Source of the DNA: Manis javanica
Taxonomy: Eukaryota; Chordata; Mammalia; Pholidota; Manidae
Reading direction: 5' to 3'
Assembly: GCF_040802235.1 (NCBI RefSeq)
Contig: NC_133161.1
Coordinates: forward strand, 103,433,001-103,497,000
DNA length: 64,000 nucleotides
Position 1 is the stretch's first letter. Every line of letters begins with the position of its first letter. The position numbers and the translations under genes are program-made. The notes beneath the pieces are model-generated. The model searched no databases. It saw only the letters and a list, made by a program, of their open reading frames with translations, and was not told the origin of the DNA. Shown one piece after another: positions 37,770 through 49,844 of this stretch.

Positions 37770-38661
37770 GCAGACAGCAACAGCCACATGAAAAGATACT
37801 CCACATCACTTATCATCAGGGAAATGCAACTCAACCCCACAATGAGACATCACCTCACATTAGTCAGAATGGCCACTATATAAAAGACCAGAAATAATAA
37901 GTGTTGATAAGGATGGAGAAAAGGGAACCTTCCTACACTGCTGGTAAGAATGCAAAAAGAATTATGGAGGTTCCAAAAAAAACTAAAAATAGAAATACCA
38001 TTCAACCCAATAATTCCATTTCTAGGAATTTACCTGAAGGAAACAAAATCCCTGACTTGAAAAAATGTACGCACCTCTATATTTAATGCTACATTATTTA
38101 CAACAGCCAAGATATGGAAGAAATCAGTGTGTCAATCAACAGATGAATGGATAAAGAAGATGTGGTACATATACACAATGGGATATTATTCAGCCGTAAG
38201 AAAGAAGGAAATCCTGCCATTTGCAACAACATGGATGGACCTAGAGGGTATTATGCTCAGTGAAATAAGCCAGGCAGAGAAAGACAAATACCATATGATT
38301 TCACTTATATGTGGAATCTAAAAATAAAACAAAACCAAAGGAACAAACCAGCAATAGATGCATAGACACTGAGAAGTGACTGATGTTATCATGGGGAGGG
38401 GTTAGGGCAGGTAGGTGAAATAGGTGAAGGGGATAAAGAGGCACATGCAAAAAAATCAATCATAATATAAATTAATCACAGGGATCAAAATACAGCACAG
38501 AGAATATTAATAGCTCTGTAAGTTCTCTCTGTTTATGATAATAACTACACTACCTGGGGTGAGGATTTAATAATGTATACAACTCATGAATCACTGTTGT
38601 ATACTTGAAACCAACATAATACTGTATATTAACTATACTTCAATAAAAATAAATAAATAAG
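37770..38661 (+). mobile_element. 5'-truncated L1 with ORF2 C-terminus and 3' UTR
   Basis: Plus-strand L1 beginning in the ORF2 C-terminal region (AAATGCAACTCAACCCCACAA, then the coding for the WIKKMWYIYTMGYYSA motif at about 38148-38195). It continues through a 3' UTR with ATGTATACAACTCATGAATC and ATACTTCAATAAAAATAAATA, ending in an A-rich tail. Frames at 37901-38086 and 38127-38321 are broken ORF2 C-terminal pieces. Only about the last 0.9 kb is present. Confidence 0.85.
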
Positions 38662-39322
38662 AGTACCTGAAGCCCCAACAATGCTTCAGAGAGGCTTGAA
38701 AATATTATTTTAGCATAAAATATTAAAAATATCATTTATCTAATAGTTGGGTGCATTAAGCCTAAAACAATGTCAATTTTAAGGGAATCTCTTTCCTGCT
38801 GGAGCTGCCAGAATTTGAGTCCCCTGGTAAAAGAATAAACTGCTGTGAGTTGTTTATCCATTCAAATATTGAAGAATGTGTGTCAACCAGATGCTTTTGG
38901 CCATTTTTATTTTTTTCTGGCTAATATTAAATAACAAGACCACATATTTCTGAAGTCACTATTAGTTGCCGTAACACTTTTTTTATTAAGGTATTATTGA
39001 TATACAATCTTATGAAGGTTTCACATGAGCAACATTGTGGTTACTACATTCACACAAATTATCAAGTCCCCCCCACACACCCCATTGCAGTCACTGTCCA
39101 TCAGCGTAGTAAGATGCTAGAGAGGCACTACTTGTCTTCTCTGTGCTATACTGCCTTCCATGTGACCCCCTATATTATGTGGGCTAATCATAATGCCCCT
39201 CAATTACTTTCTCCCTCCATCCCCACCCACCCTCCTCACCCACTTTCCCTTTGGTAACCATCAGTCCCTTCTTGGAGTCTGTGAGTCTGCTGCTGTTTTG
39301 TTCCTTCTGTTTTGCTTTGCTG

Positions 39323-42300
39323 TTATACTCCACAAATGAGTGAAATCATTTGGTACTTGTCTTTCTCTGCCTGGCTTATTTCACTGAGCATAATACCTTC
39401 TAGCTCCGTCCATGTTGTTGCAAATGGTAGGATTTGTTCTCTTCTATGCTGAATAACACTCCATTGTGTATATGTACCACCTCTTCATTATCCATTTATC
39501 TACTGATGGACAGACACTTAGGTTGCTTCCATGTCTTGCCTATTGTAAATAGTGTTGTGATAAACATAAGGGTGCATATGTCTTTTTGAATCTGTGATCC
39601 TTGTTTTCTTAGGATAAATTCCTAAGAGTGGAATTCCTGGGTCAAATGGCATTTCTATTTTTAGTTTTTGGAGGAAGCTCCATATTGCCTTCCACAATGA
39701 TTGAGCTAATTTACATTCCCACCAACAGAGTAGGAGAACTCCCCTTTCTCCACAGCCTCACCAGTATTTGTTGTTCCTTGTCTTTTGGACATTGGCCATC
39801 CTAACTGGTGTGAGATGATATCTGTTGTGGTTATAATTTCATGTCGCTGATCATTAGTTATATGGAGCATCTTTTAACATGTCTGTTGACCATCTGAATT
39901 TTTTCTTCAGTGTGTTTTCAGATCCAATGCCAATTTTTAATTGGATAATTTGCTTTTTGGGTGTTGACGAATGTGAGCTCTTTATATATTTTGGATGTTA
40001 ACCCCTTACCAGATATCTCATTTATGAATATATTCTCCCATACTGGAGGATGCCTTTTTTTTCCTGGCAATAGTATCCTTTGCTGTACAGTAGCTTTTTA
40101 GTTTGATGTAGTCCCATGTGTTCATTTTGCTTTTGTTTCCCTTGCCCGAGAGTTGTGTTGAGGAAAAAGTTGCTCATGTTTATGTTCAAATATTTTTGTC
40201 TATGTTTTCTTCTAAGATTATGGTTTCATGACTAACATTCAGGTCTTTGATCCCTTTTGAGTTTTATGTTTTCATGAGTTACATTCAGGTCTTTGATCCA
40301 TTTTGAGTTTACTTTTGTGTATGGAGTTACACAGTAATCCAGTTTCATTCTCTTACATGTAGCTGTCCAGTTTTGCCAACACCAGTTTTTGAAGAGGCTG
40401 TCATTTCCCCATTGTACATTCATGGCTCCTTTACAGTATATTAGTTGACCATATCTGCTTGGGTTTATGTCTGGGCTCTCTAGTGTGTTCCACTGGTCTG
40501 TGGCTCTGTTCTTGTGCCAGTACCAAATTGTCTTGATTACTTTGGTTTTGTAGTAGAGCTTAAAGTCAGGGAGCATAATTCCCCCAGCTTTATTCTTCCT
40601 TCTCAGTATTGCTTTGGCTATTTGGGGTCTTTTGTGGTTCCATATGAATTTTAGAACTGTTTACACTAGTTCATTGAAGAAGACTGTTGATATTTTGATA
40701 GGTATTGCATTGAATCTGTAGATTGCTTTAGGCAGGATGGCCATTTTGACAATATTAATTCTTCCTATCCATGAGCACTGGATATATTTCCATTTCTGGT
40801 GTCTTCTTTAATTTCTTTCATGAGTGCCTTGTAGTTTACAGAGTATAGGTCTTTCATATCCTTGGTTAGGTTTATTCCTAGGTATTTTATTCTTTTTGAT
40901 GCAACTGTGAATGGACTTTCCTGACTCTTTCTGCTAGTTCATTGTTAGCGTATAGAAATGCAACAGATTTCTGTGTATTAATTGTGTATCCTGCAACTTT
41001 GCTGAATTTAGATATAAGTAATAGTTTTGGGGTGGATTCTTTAGAGCTTTTAATGTATAATATAATGTCATCTGCAAACAGTGACAGTTTAACTTCTTCC
41101 TTACCAATCTGAATGCTTGTTAATTTTTTGTGTTGTCTGATTGCCATGGCTAGGACCTCCAGTACTATGCTGAATAAAAGTGATGAGAGTGGGCATCCTT
41201 GTCTTGTTCTCAATAGTAAAGGAAAAGCTTTCAGCTTCTCACTTGAATATGATGTTGGCTGTAGTTTTGTCATACATGGCCTTTATTATTTTGAGGTACT
41301 TGCCCTCCATACCCATTTTTTGAGTTTTTATCATGAATGGATGTTGAATTTTATTGAATTTTTTTTCAGCATCCTTGGAGATGATCATGTGATTTTTGTC
41401 ATTCTTTTTGTTGATGTGCTGGATGATGTTGATGGATTTTCAAATACTGTACCATCCTTGCATCTTTGGAATAAATCCTACTTGGTCATGATGGATGATC
41501 TTTTAGATGTATTTTTGAATTCATTTTGCTAATATTTTGTTGAGTATTTTTGCAAATGTGTTCAGAGGGATATTGGTCAGTAATTTTCTTTTTTGTGGTG
41601 TCTCTGCCTGATTTTGGTAGTAGAGTGATGCTGTCCTCATAGAATGAGTTTGGAAGTATTCCCTCCTATTCTACTTTATGGAAAACTTTAAGGAGGATGG
41701 ATCTTCTTTAAATGTTTGATAAAATTCAGCAGTGAAGCCATCTGGTCCAGGAGTTTTGTTCTTTGTCCAGGAGATTACCAATCTATTTCATTGCTGGTAA
41801 TCAGTTTGCATAGATTCTCTGTTTCTTCCTGGGTCAGCCTTGGAAAGATGTATTTTTCTAGAAAGTTGTACATTTTTCCTAGACTGTCCAATGTGTTGGT
41901 CTATAAATTTTCATAATATTCTGATAATTCTTTGTATTTCTGTGGTGTTCATTGTGGTTTTTTCCTTTCTATTTTTTGATTCTGTTTGTGTTTGTACACT
42001 CTCTTTCTTTCTTCATAAATCTGGTGAGTGGTTTATCTATTTTGTTTATTTTCTTAAAGAAGAACTTTATGGTTCCATTGATTCTTTCTATTGTTTTATT
42101 CTTAGTTTTATTTCTTTCTGTTCTAATCTTTATTATGTCCCTCCTTCTACTGACTTTTTGCCTCATTTATTCTTCTTTTTCTAGTTTCATTACTTGTGAG
42201 TTTAGACTGTTCATTTTGGATTGTTCTTCTCTCCTGAGATAAGCCTGTATTGCTAAAAACTTTCCTCTTAGAAGTGAATTCACTGCATCCTACAGGAGTT

Positions 42301-43152
42301 GGCATGTTGAGCTTTTGCTTTCATTTGTCTCCATATATTGCTTGATCTCTGTTTTTGTTTGGTCATTGAACCATTAATTTTTTAGAGGCATGTTGGTAAG
42401 ACTCCATGTTTTTGTGGGCCTTTTTTTCCTTTGCACAATTTATTTCTAGTCTTATATGTTTGTGGTCTGAGAAGCTGGTTGGTACAATTTCATTCCTTCT
42501 GAATTTATCAAGTCTCTATTTGTGTCCTAGCATGTGATCTATTCTTTAAAATGTTCCATGTGCACTTGAGAAGAATGTGTATCCTGTTGCTTGTAGGGGG
42601 AATGTTCTGTAGATACCCATTAGGTCCATCAGTTCTAATGTGTTGTTCAGTGCCTCTGTCTCCCTACTTAGTTTCTATATGGCTGATCTGTCCTTTGGAG
42701 TGAGTAGTGTGCTGAAGTCTCCAAAAATGAATGCATTTCATTCTATTTCCCACTTTAATTTTGTTAGTATTTGTTTCACATTTGTAGGTGCTCTTATATT
42801 GGGTGCATAGATATTTATAATGTTGGACTGGCCCCTTTATCATTATGTAATGTCCTTCTTTGTCTCTTGCTACTATCTTTGTTTTGAAGTCTGTTTTGTC
42901 TGATACAAGTATTGTAACTCCTGCTTTTTTCTCCCTATTATTCTCATGAGATACCTTTCTTCATCCCTTCACTTTTAGTCTGTGTATGTCTTTGGGATTG
43001 AAGGGAGTCTCTTGTAAGCAGCATATAGATGGGTCTTGCTTTTTTATCCATTCCATAACTCTATGTCTTTTGATTGGTGTGTTCAGTCCATTTACATATA
43101 AGGTGATTATTGAAAGATATGTAATTATTGCCTTTGCAGGTTTTGAATTCAT
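39323..43152 (-). pseudogene. L1-A ORF2 (endonuclease/reverse transcriptase), broken
   Basis: ORF2 of an L1 retrotransposon, which in intact form supplies an endonuclease and a reverse transcriptase. An ATG lies at 43150-43152 and the expected TAA at 39323-39325, a span close to a normal ORF2. The N-terminal frame (42961-43161) keeps LNG-type endonuclease landmarks (LYVNGLN and CLQET), but the histidine that normally follows ET is replaced by proline. The frame at 40887-41273 keeps the RT core with [11 protein letters not shown] and LFADD, so the two catalytic aspartates are still present there. Frameshifts and stops divide the gene into at least six frames, so it cannot make a full protein. 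A 46-bp tandem duplication lies at 40219-40310. Confidence 0.85.
40219..40310. repeat. 46-bp imperfect tandem duplication in L1-A
   Basis: Two adjacent 46-bp units (40219-40264 and 40265-40310) differ at about four positions. L1-B has a single unit at the equivalent place. It lies in the ORF2 reverse-strand frame 40232-40576 and duplicates part of its C-terminal reading. Confidence 0.88.
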
Positions 43153-43439
43153 GATTACCAAAGGTTCAAGGGCAGCATTTTTACTATCTAACAGTCTAAC
43201 TTAAACAGCTTATTACATTATTTCAAACACAGGCTAATGTGTTTTTTCCCCATCTTTTTCTTCCTCCTCCACTCTATATTTGAGGTTTCATATTCTGTAC
43301 TTTTGGTGTATCCCTAACTAACTTTGTGGGTAATTGATTTAATTTTGCATTTACTTAGTAATCAATTTGTCTACCTCCTTTATTGTGGTTTTATTTTTTT
43401 CTGGTCAACTACTTCACCTTAGGACCACTTCGAACTATC

Positions 43440-44340
43440 ACAATCCCTCCAAAATACACTGTAGAGATGGTTTGTAGGAGGTAAATTCCCTCAACTTTTG
43501 CTTATCTTAAAATTGTTTAATCCCTGCTTCAAATTTAAATGATAATTTTACCAGGTAGACTGTTCTTGGTTCAAGGGCCTTCTGTTTCATTTCATTAAAT
43601 ATATAATGCCATTCCTTTCTGGTCTGTACTGTTTCTTCTGAGAAATCTGATGATAGTCTGATGGGTTTTCCTTTGTATGTGATCTTTTTTCTCTCTCTGG
43701 CTGCTTTTAGTACTTTGTCCTTGTCCTTGATCTTTGCCATTGTAATTATTATATGTTTTGGTGTTGTCTTCCTTGGGTCCCTTGTGTTGGGAGATCTGTG
43801 CACTTCCATGGCCTGAAAGACTATTTCATTCCCCAGATTGGGGAAGCTTTGACCAATTATTTCTTCAAAGACACTTTCTGTCCACTTTTCTCTCTGTTCC
43901 TCTGGTACCCCCTATAATGCAATATTGTCCGTTTGGATTGCTCACACAACTTTCTTAATCTTTTTTCATTCCTAGATATCTTTTTTTTCTCTCTGTGCAT
44001 CAGCTTCTTTGTATTCCTGTTCTCTAATTTGTTTCATTTACCCTCCCCTCCACCTCATCTAATCTGTTTTGAATTTCCTCCATCGCATGTTTCATTTTAG
44101 ACACTGTATTTTTCAAAGTTTCTATCTCTTTCTTGAACTAATTGCTGAGATCTTGATTAGATTTCTGGAGCTCTGTGAACATGTTTATGATTCTTAGTTT
44201 GAAATCTTTATCAATAAAATTGGTGATTTCAGTTATGCTTAGCCCTCTTTCTGGTTTTTGAGGAATTTTTTTGGTCTGTACAAAATTCTTTTGCCATTTC
44301 TTATTTCTAAAGATTATTATGGAATAACAACTTTGTGTGG
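43440..44340 (-). pseudogene. L1-A ORF1 (RNA-binding chaperone), broken
   Basis: ORF1 of the same L1, whose intact product trimerises and binds the element RNA. The frame at 43507-43809 carries the conserved RRM/C-terminal region, recognisable by TPKHIIITMAKI, AARERKKITYKG and PIRLSSDFS. The frame at 44138-44347 corresponds to the N-terminal side and coiled-coil region. The two are separated by frame breaks. The ends are estimated from L1 layout, since no single frame spans the gene. Confidence 0.75.
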
Positions 44341-45228
44341 ACAGCACCTTCTAGTACCCAGAAACTCTACTTTCAGGAGCTGCCCAGCACCTGGATCAAT
44401 GGCATGGATCATAGGCAAGAGGCACTGATGCCTGCCAGGAGGAAAGGGCTCTTTCTTGCTTCCTGGCTGCAGTGCCTGCCTCCACTACCAGGGCCTCTGA
44501 GCTGTGTATGCAGCGAGGATCCTCTGCATTACACTGTGTCTGCTGTAGGTGGGGCCTTTCTCTGATTCTTGTGGCATGAGGTGGTGGCACCAGGGAAGTT
44601 GACTGGTGCCTGCTGGGAGGAAGGAGTGGCAGGCTGCGTATCATGATGGGGGCCTCTGTGATGCATTGCCAGGCAGAGGAATGGAGCACCAGAATCTCCT
44701 GAAAGTTCCTAACTTGCTGAACTGAGCATAGTGGGATGAATTTGTCCACCTGTACTTTCTCCTGAGCAGCAAGCTCTGTGTAATCCTTGCCCCTTTTTCT
44801 GCCCTTTTGCTGTTGGGATGTCTTTCAAGGTGCCTTCCTTTCTTTTGTCCCTGAGTGGACTGTTGTGGCTACCCATTCTCCACAAGTGACTGGAATCTCA
44901 GTCTGTCTGAGTATTCTGCCTGTCTTTGCTTCCCAACCCCACTAATCTCCAGAGCACCATGTAATGATGGTTTGTACTCCTGGAGCAGATCTCCAGGGAT
45001 GGGTGTTTAGCAGTACTGGGCTTCTTCTGCCTCCCTGCTCTGTTTCTATTCCTCCCATTAGTGAGCTGGGGTGCAGGTGCCCTTGGATCCCGCTGGATTG
45101 TGGCTCTGACACTTTACCCTTTTCTGTGAGGTCTTTTCTCTTCCCCCCAGATGCAGGATGTCTGTTGCAGTTTTCTTTCTGTTTAGTCTTTCAGGATTAG
45201 TTACATTTGCTGTATTTTCATGTGATAT

Positions 45229-45667
45229 GTACATATTTGAGGCAAAGAACCTGATGTTTTAATATATGAACACATTGTGAAATGATTACCACAATCAAGC
45301 TAATTAACATACCCATCACTTCACAAAGCTGCCATGTGTGCGTTCTTGTGTATGTGTGTGTTGCTACTCATTTAGCAATTTTCAAGTATACGGTGCAATA
45401 TTATAACTATGGGTACAATGCTTTATATTAGATCTCTGGAACTTATTCATCCTATGTAACTGAAACATTGTGTCCTTTGATTAGCATCTCCTCATATCCC
45501 ACACTCTCCAGGCCCTGCTTACCACCATTCTACTCTCTGGTTTTATGAGTTCAACTTTTTTGATTCTACATAAAAGTGAGATCGTACAGCATTTGTCTTT
45601 CTGTGGCTTATTTCACTTAGCATAATGCCCTCCAGTTTTATCTCCATTGTCACAAATGGCAGGATTT

Positions 45668-45723
<56 letters not shown>

Positions 45724-45790
45724 CATTTTCTTTATCCATTCATCCTCAACAGACAGGTCATTTCCATATCTTGGCTAATGTGAAAAATGT
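45229..45790 (-). mobile_element. L1M (MA/MB-like) 3' end, minus strand
   Basis: The plus strand shows AACACATTGTGAAATGATTA, then CAATCAAGCTAATTAACATA, then TAGATCTCTGGAACTTATTC and TTCACTTAGCATAATGCCCT, the minus-strand view of an L1MA/MB 3' UTR and ORF2 end. It carries a CA microsatellite. Confidence 0.8.
45668..45720. repeat. (CA)n microsatellite
   Basis: About 26 uninterrupted CA dinucleotides inside the L1M 3' end. It is the longest dinucleotide run in the window. Confidence 0.97.
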
Positions 45791-45819
45791 TTTAATGAGA
45801 CACATTTACCTAATTCAAG

Positions 45820-46286
45820 TGTTCAATTCTATGAGTTTTAGAAGAGGTATCACGTTGTAGAGCCATTGCAATTAACCAGTATTAGAATATCTCCTTTAAA
45901 CAAAAATATCCCTTAGTGTGATTTACAGCTAATTCCAATCTTTATGCTCTGCCTAACTCAGACAGTAGTGTGTTTTTTTGTGCCTACAGATCTGCCTTTT
46001 CTGGACACTTCAAATAAATGAGATCATACAACATGGTCTCTTGTGTTTTGCTTTTTCCAATTAGCATAATACTTTAGAGATCTATTCATGTGGTATATGT
46101 ATCAGTAAAATGTCTTTTTTTATTGCTTTATGCCTTTCCATTGTATTGATAAACATTCACTAGTTTATGAATATTTGTGATGTTTACATTTTTTGAATAT
46201 TATAAATAATTCCTTTAAGAACATCTGTGTGCAAGTTTTGTATAGCCATATAGTATTTCATAATTGGGGAGTGAAAGTCCTCAGAC
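45820..46286 (-). mobile_element. L1ME-like fragment, minus strand (left part)
   Basis: The 3' UTR-like series AGATCTGCCTTTTCTGGACA, AATAAATGAGATCATACAAC and TTAGCATAATACTTTAGAGA is followed by ACATCTGTGTGCAAGTTTTG. It then jumps, with internal deletion, to GGGGAGTGAAAGTCCTCAGA, an ORF2 position. The same element resumes at about 47212 beyond a plus-strand insertion. Confidence 0.65.
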
Positions 46287-47211
46287 ATTTTAAAAATTAA
46301 AACATATGTTGATTAATAATATGTCAGCATCTTATGTCACTAGGAAACTGCAAATTAAAACAACAATGAGAGGTCACTATATACTAATAAAAGTGATAAA
46401 AATTCAAAACACTGCCAATGCCAAATGCTGTTGAGGATGTGGAACAGAAGGAACTTTCATATACTACTGGTGAGGATGAAAAATGGTGCAGAAACTGAGG
46501 ATGAAAGTGTGTCAGTTTCTTATAAAACTAAACATAGTCTTACCATATTATCCAACAATCATGCTCTTTTGTATTTATTCAAAGGAGTTGAAATATTAGG
46601 TCCACCCATAAAAAAAACCTGCATTTGGATATTTATAGAAGCTTTATTCATAAATGTCAAAACTTGGAAGCAACTAAGATAAGCTTCATCAAGTTAATGG
46701 ATAAGTAAACTGTGGTACATCCAGACAATGGAGTATTATTCAGTGATAAAAATAAATGAGCTATTCAGCCATAAAAAAAAAGAAGAACCTTAAGTACATA
46801 TTACTAAATAAAGGAAAACAGTCTGAAAAGGCCACATAGTGTATGATTCCAACTATATGACATTAAAAGTAAAAGTACATAAAAAGTGAAAAGGTTAGGG
46901 AAGAGCACAGACATTTTTAGGGCAGTGAAATTATTCTGTATGACACCATAGTGGTGCCTAAATGTCATTATACATTTACCAAAACCTATAGAATATACAC
47001 CAAGAGCATATCCTAATGTAAACTATGGGCTCAGTGTGGTTATGATGTGTCAATGTAGATTTATTGACTGTAAGAAATGTACGAAGGTACTACTGTGATG
47101 CAAAATGTTATAATGTAGGGGGGAAGATGGGACATATGAGAACTCTCTGTACTAACAGCTCAATTTTACTGTGAACCTAAGGCTGCTTTAAAAAATAGTC
47201 TATTAATTTTC
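46287..47211 (+). mobile_element. L1M 3' fragment, plus strand, nested in another L1
   Basis: Begins in the ORF2 C-terminal region (GAAACTGCAAATTAAAACAAC, then GTGGTACATCCAGACAATGG and GAGTATTATTCAGTGATAAA). It ends with a 3' UTR containing AACTCTCTGTACTAACAGCTC, then AATTTTACTGTGAACCTAAG and AAAAAATAGTCTATTAATTT, a typical L1MC/ME end. Flanking minus-strand L1 sequence is continuous across it. Confidence 0.75.
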
Positions 47212-47745
47212 AAAAATTATTTTATGTTCTCTGGATCTTTTGCATTTCTAAATAAATTTAGGATCATGCATCATGGCTTCTCCAAAGGGTTTGTAGGAAT
47301 TGTTATAGATATTTTTGGTGTAAGTCCTATAGACTTAATCTACATTTGCTGAATTCTATTTATTGAATCTACAGATCAATTTGGCTGAAATAACATCTTA
47401 ACAATATTGAGTTTTCTGAAGAAAGAATATGGAATACCTCTTCATTTATTTGGGTACTTCAGTTTCCTTCAGAACTTATTTTTCAAAATTATTTCTCATT
47501 TTACAAACCACATTTCATTTATTAAATTTATTTATGAGTACTTTATTCTTTCTGATACTAAATACCTCTTCTGTATACAGTCTGTAGTTGTATTCTGTTT
47601 TTTAATCCCATCATTAGATTGTGTTTGATTTGGAGTATTCAATATATTTATTTAGACTAATTATTGGCATGGTTGGATTTTGCTATTTGCTTTTTGTATG
47701 CCTTATGTTTTGTGTTTTTCTCTATTTCTTCATTATTGCTGTCTT
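47212..47745 (-). mobile_element. L1ME-like fragment, minus strand (right part, ORF2)
   Basis: TTTTCAAAAATTATTTTATG, then CTGGATCTTTTGCATTTCTA and ATTGAATCTACAGATCAATT are the minus-strand view of L1 ORF2 just downstream of the RT core. It continues the copy that breaks off at about 46286. Confidence 0.65.
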
Positions 47746-48427
47746 TTTAAATTTTATTTATTTTCAAAATTTCTTTATTAAGGTATTACTGATATACACT
47801 TTATAAAGGTTTCACATGAAAAAACATTGTGATTACTAAATTTACCCATATTATCAAGTCACCACCCATAACCCAATGCAGTCACTGTCCATCAGTGTAG
47901 TAAGATGCCACAGATTCACGGTTTGCCTTCTTGTGCTACGTTTTCTCCATGATGACCCTTAACACCATGTGTACTAAACATAATGCCCCTCAATCCCCTT
48001 CTCCCTCCCTACTCACCCGCCCTCCTACAGCCCTCCCCTTTGGTAACCACTAGTTACTTCCAGGAGTCTGTGAGTCTGCTTCTATTTTGTTTCTTCAGTT
48101 TTGCATCATAGTATACTCCACAAATGAGGGAAATCGTTTGGCACTTGTTTTTCTCCACCTGGCTTATTTCACAGAGCATAATATCCTCCAGCTCCATCCA
48201 TGTTGTTGCAAATGGTAGGATTTGTTTCTTTCTTATGGCTGAATAGAACTCCATTGTGTATATGTACCATATCTTCTTTATCCATTCATCTGCTGATGGA
48301 AATTTAATTTGCTTCCATATCTTGGCTATTATAAATAGTGATGTGATAAACACAGGGGTGCATATATGTTTTTGAATCTGAGAAGTTGTATTCTTTGGGT
48401 AAATTCCAATGAGTGGGATTCCCAGGC

Positions 48428-48441
48428 CAAATGGTATTTCT
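48428..48441. repeat. Target-site duplication, left copy (U6 insertion)
   Basis: CAAATGGTATTTCT, 14 bp, identical to 48543-48556. It is followed by a T-run that is the reverse of the insert's poly(A). Confidence 0.9.
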
Positions 48442-48450
48442 TTTTTTTTT

Positions 48451-48542
48451 AAATATGGAACGCGTGTCATCCTTGCGCAGGGGCCATGCTAATCTTCTCT
48501 GTATCATTCCAATTTTAGTATATGTGCTGCCGAAGCGAGCAC
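48451..48542 (-). pseudogene. U6 snRNA retropseudogene
   Basis: On the minus strand the sequence starts GTGCTCGCTTCGGCAGCACA and runs through the ACAGAG box to the terminal CCATATTT. This is an almost perfect U6 spliceosomal RNA copy of 92 bp instead of about 107. About 13 bases are missing near the 3' part, between CACG and CGTTCC, with CG shared at the junction. There is one apparent substitution (GGAATGATAC for GGAACGATAC). An A-tail follows, and 14-bp direct repeats flank it, the marks of L1-mediated retroposition. No U6 promoter elements (PSE/TATA at -25) are expected, because the surroundings are L1 ORF2. It is therefore unlikely to be expressed. Confidence 0.93.
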
Positions 48543-48556
48543 CAAATGGTATTTCT
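48543..48556. repeat. Target-site duplication, right copy (U6 insertion)
   Basis: Second copy of CAAATGGTATTTCT, directly after the U6 5' end. The uninterrupted L1 sequence is restored if one copy and the insert are removed. Confidence 0.9.
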
Positions 48557-49759
48557 ATTTTTAGTTTTTTGAGGAACCTCCATACTGCTTTCCACAATGG
48601 TGGAACTAGCTTACATTCCCACCAGCAGTGTAGGAGGGTTCCCCTTTCTCTGCATCTTCGCCAGCATTTGTTGTTATTAGTCTTTTTGATGCTGTCTATC
48701 CTTACTGGTGTGAGGTGATATCTCATTGTGACTTTAATTTGCATTTCCGTGATGATTTAGTGATGTGGATCATCTTTTCATGTGTCAGTTGGCATCTGAA
48801 TTTCTTCTTTGGAGAACTGTCTCTTCCTGTCCTCTGCCCACTTTTTAATCTGGTTATTTGCTATTTGGGTGTTGAGGCATGTGAGTTCTTTATATATTTT
48901 GTATATTAACCCCTTGTCAGATATGTCATTTATGAAAATATTCTTTCATACTGTAGGATGTCTTTTTGTTTTGTTGATGGTGACCTTTGCCATACAGAAA
49001 CTTTTAAGTTTGATGTAGTCCCATATGTTTATTTTTGCTTTTGTTTCCCTTGCTCAAGGAGATGCGTTCATGACAAAGTTGCTCACGTTTATATTGAAGA
49101 GATTTTTGCCTATGTTATCTTCTAAGAATTTCATGGTTTCATGACTTACATTTAGGTCTTTGATCCATTTTGAGTTTACTTTTGTGTATGGGGTTAAACA
49201 ATAATCCAGTTTCATTATCTTGCATGTAGCTGTCCAGTTTTTCTAGTACCAACTGCTGAAGAAGTTGTCATTTCCCTATTGTATGTCCATGGCTCCCTTA
49301 TCATATATTAATTGACCATAAATGGTTGGGTTTATGTAAGGTCTCTCTAGTCTGTTCCATTGGTCTATGGGTCTGTTCTTATGCCAGTACCAAATTGGCT
49401 TGATTACTGTGGCTTTGTAGTAGAGCTTGACGTTGGGGAACATAATTCCTCATGCTTTATTCTTCCTTCCCAGGATCTCTTTGGCTATTCGGGGTCTTTT
49501 GTGTTTCCATATGAATTTTAGAACTACTTCTCTAGTTCATTGAAGAATGCTGTATGTATTTTGATAGGAATTGCATTGAATCTGTAGATTACATTAGGCA
49601 GGGTGGCCATTTTGACCATATTAATTCTTCCTATCCATGAGCACAGGATGTGTTTCCCTTTATTGGTATCTTCTTTAATTTCTCTCAAGAGGGTCCTGTA
49701 GTTTTCAGGGTATAGGTCTTTCACTTCCTTGGCTAGGTTTATTCCTAGGTATTTTATTC

Positions 49760-49844
49760 TTTTTGATGCAACTGTGAATGGAATTGTTTTCTTGATTTCT
49801 CTTTCTGTTAGTTCATTGTTAGTATAGGAATGTCACAGATTTCT
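49760..49844. repeat. 85-bp duplicated segment, copy 1 (original position)
   Basis: Sits in its expected place in L1-B ORF2, since L1-A has the same neighbourhood at 40895-40975. Reading by eye, it is identical to 50541-50625 across all 85 bases. Confidence 0.9.

Larger units (their letters stand above)
38978..45228 (-). mobile_element. Long L1 copy (L1-A), minus strand
   Basis: The plus strand starts with a T-run and TTATTAAGGTATTATTGATA (the 3' end of the element). The short 3' UTR is followed by ORF2 read backwards (39323-43152), ORF1 (about 43440-44340) and a GC-richer 5' region to about 45228. Compared with L1-B, the sequence aligns over the whole length, but L1-A stops some 150 bp earlier at the 5' end. 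No clear target-site duplication was found. It lies about 2.5 kb from L1-B in the same orientation. Confidence 0.88.

Noticed and set aside
44396..44749. 117-codon minus-strand frame as a host protein
   Set aside because: It lies in the L1-A 5' region, which is GC-richer and non-coding in this family. The equivalent part of L1-B has no matching frame.
48451..48542. Functional U6 snRNA gene
   Set aside because: It lacks part of the 3' region, has an A-tail and target-site duplications, and sits in L1 ORF2 without an upstream U6 promoter.
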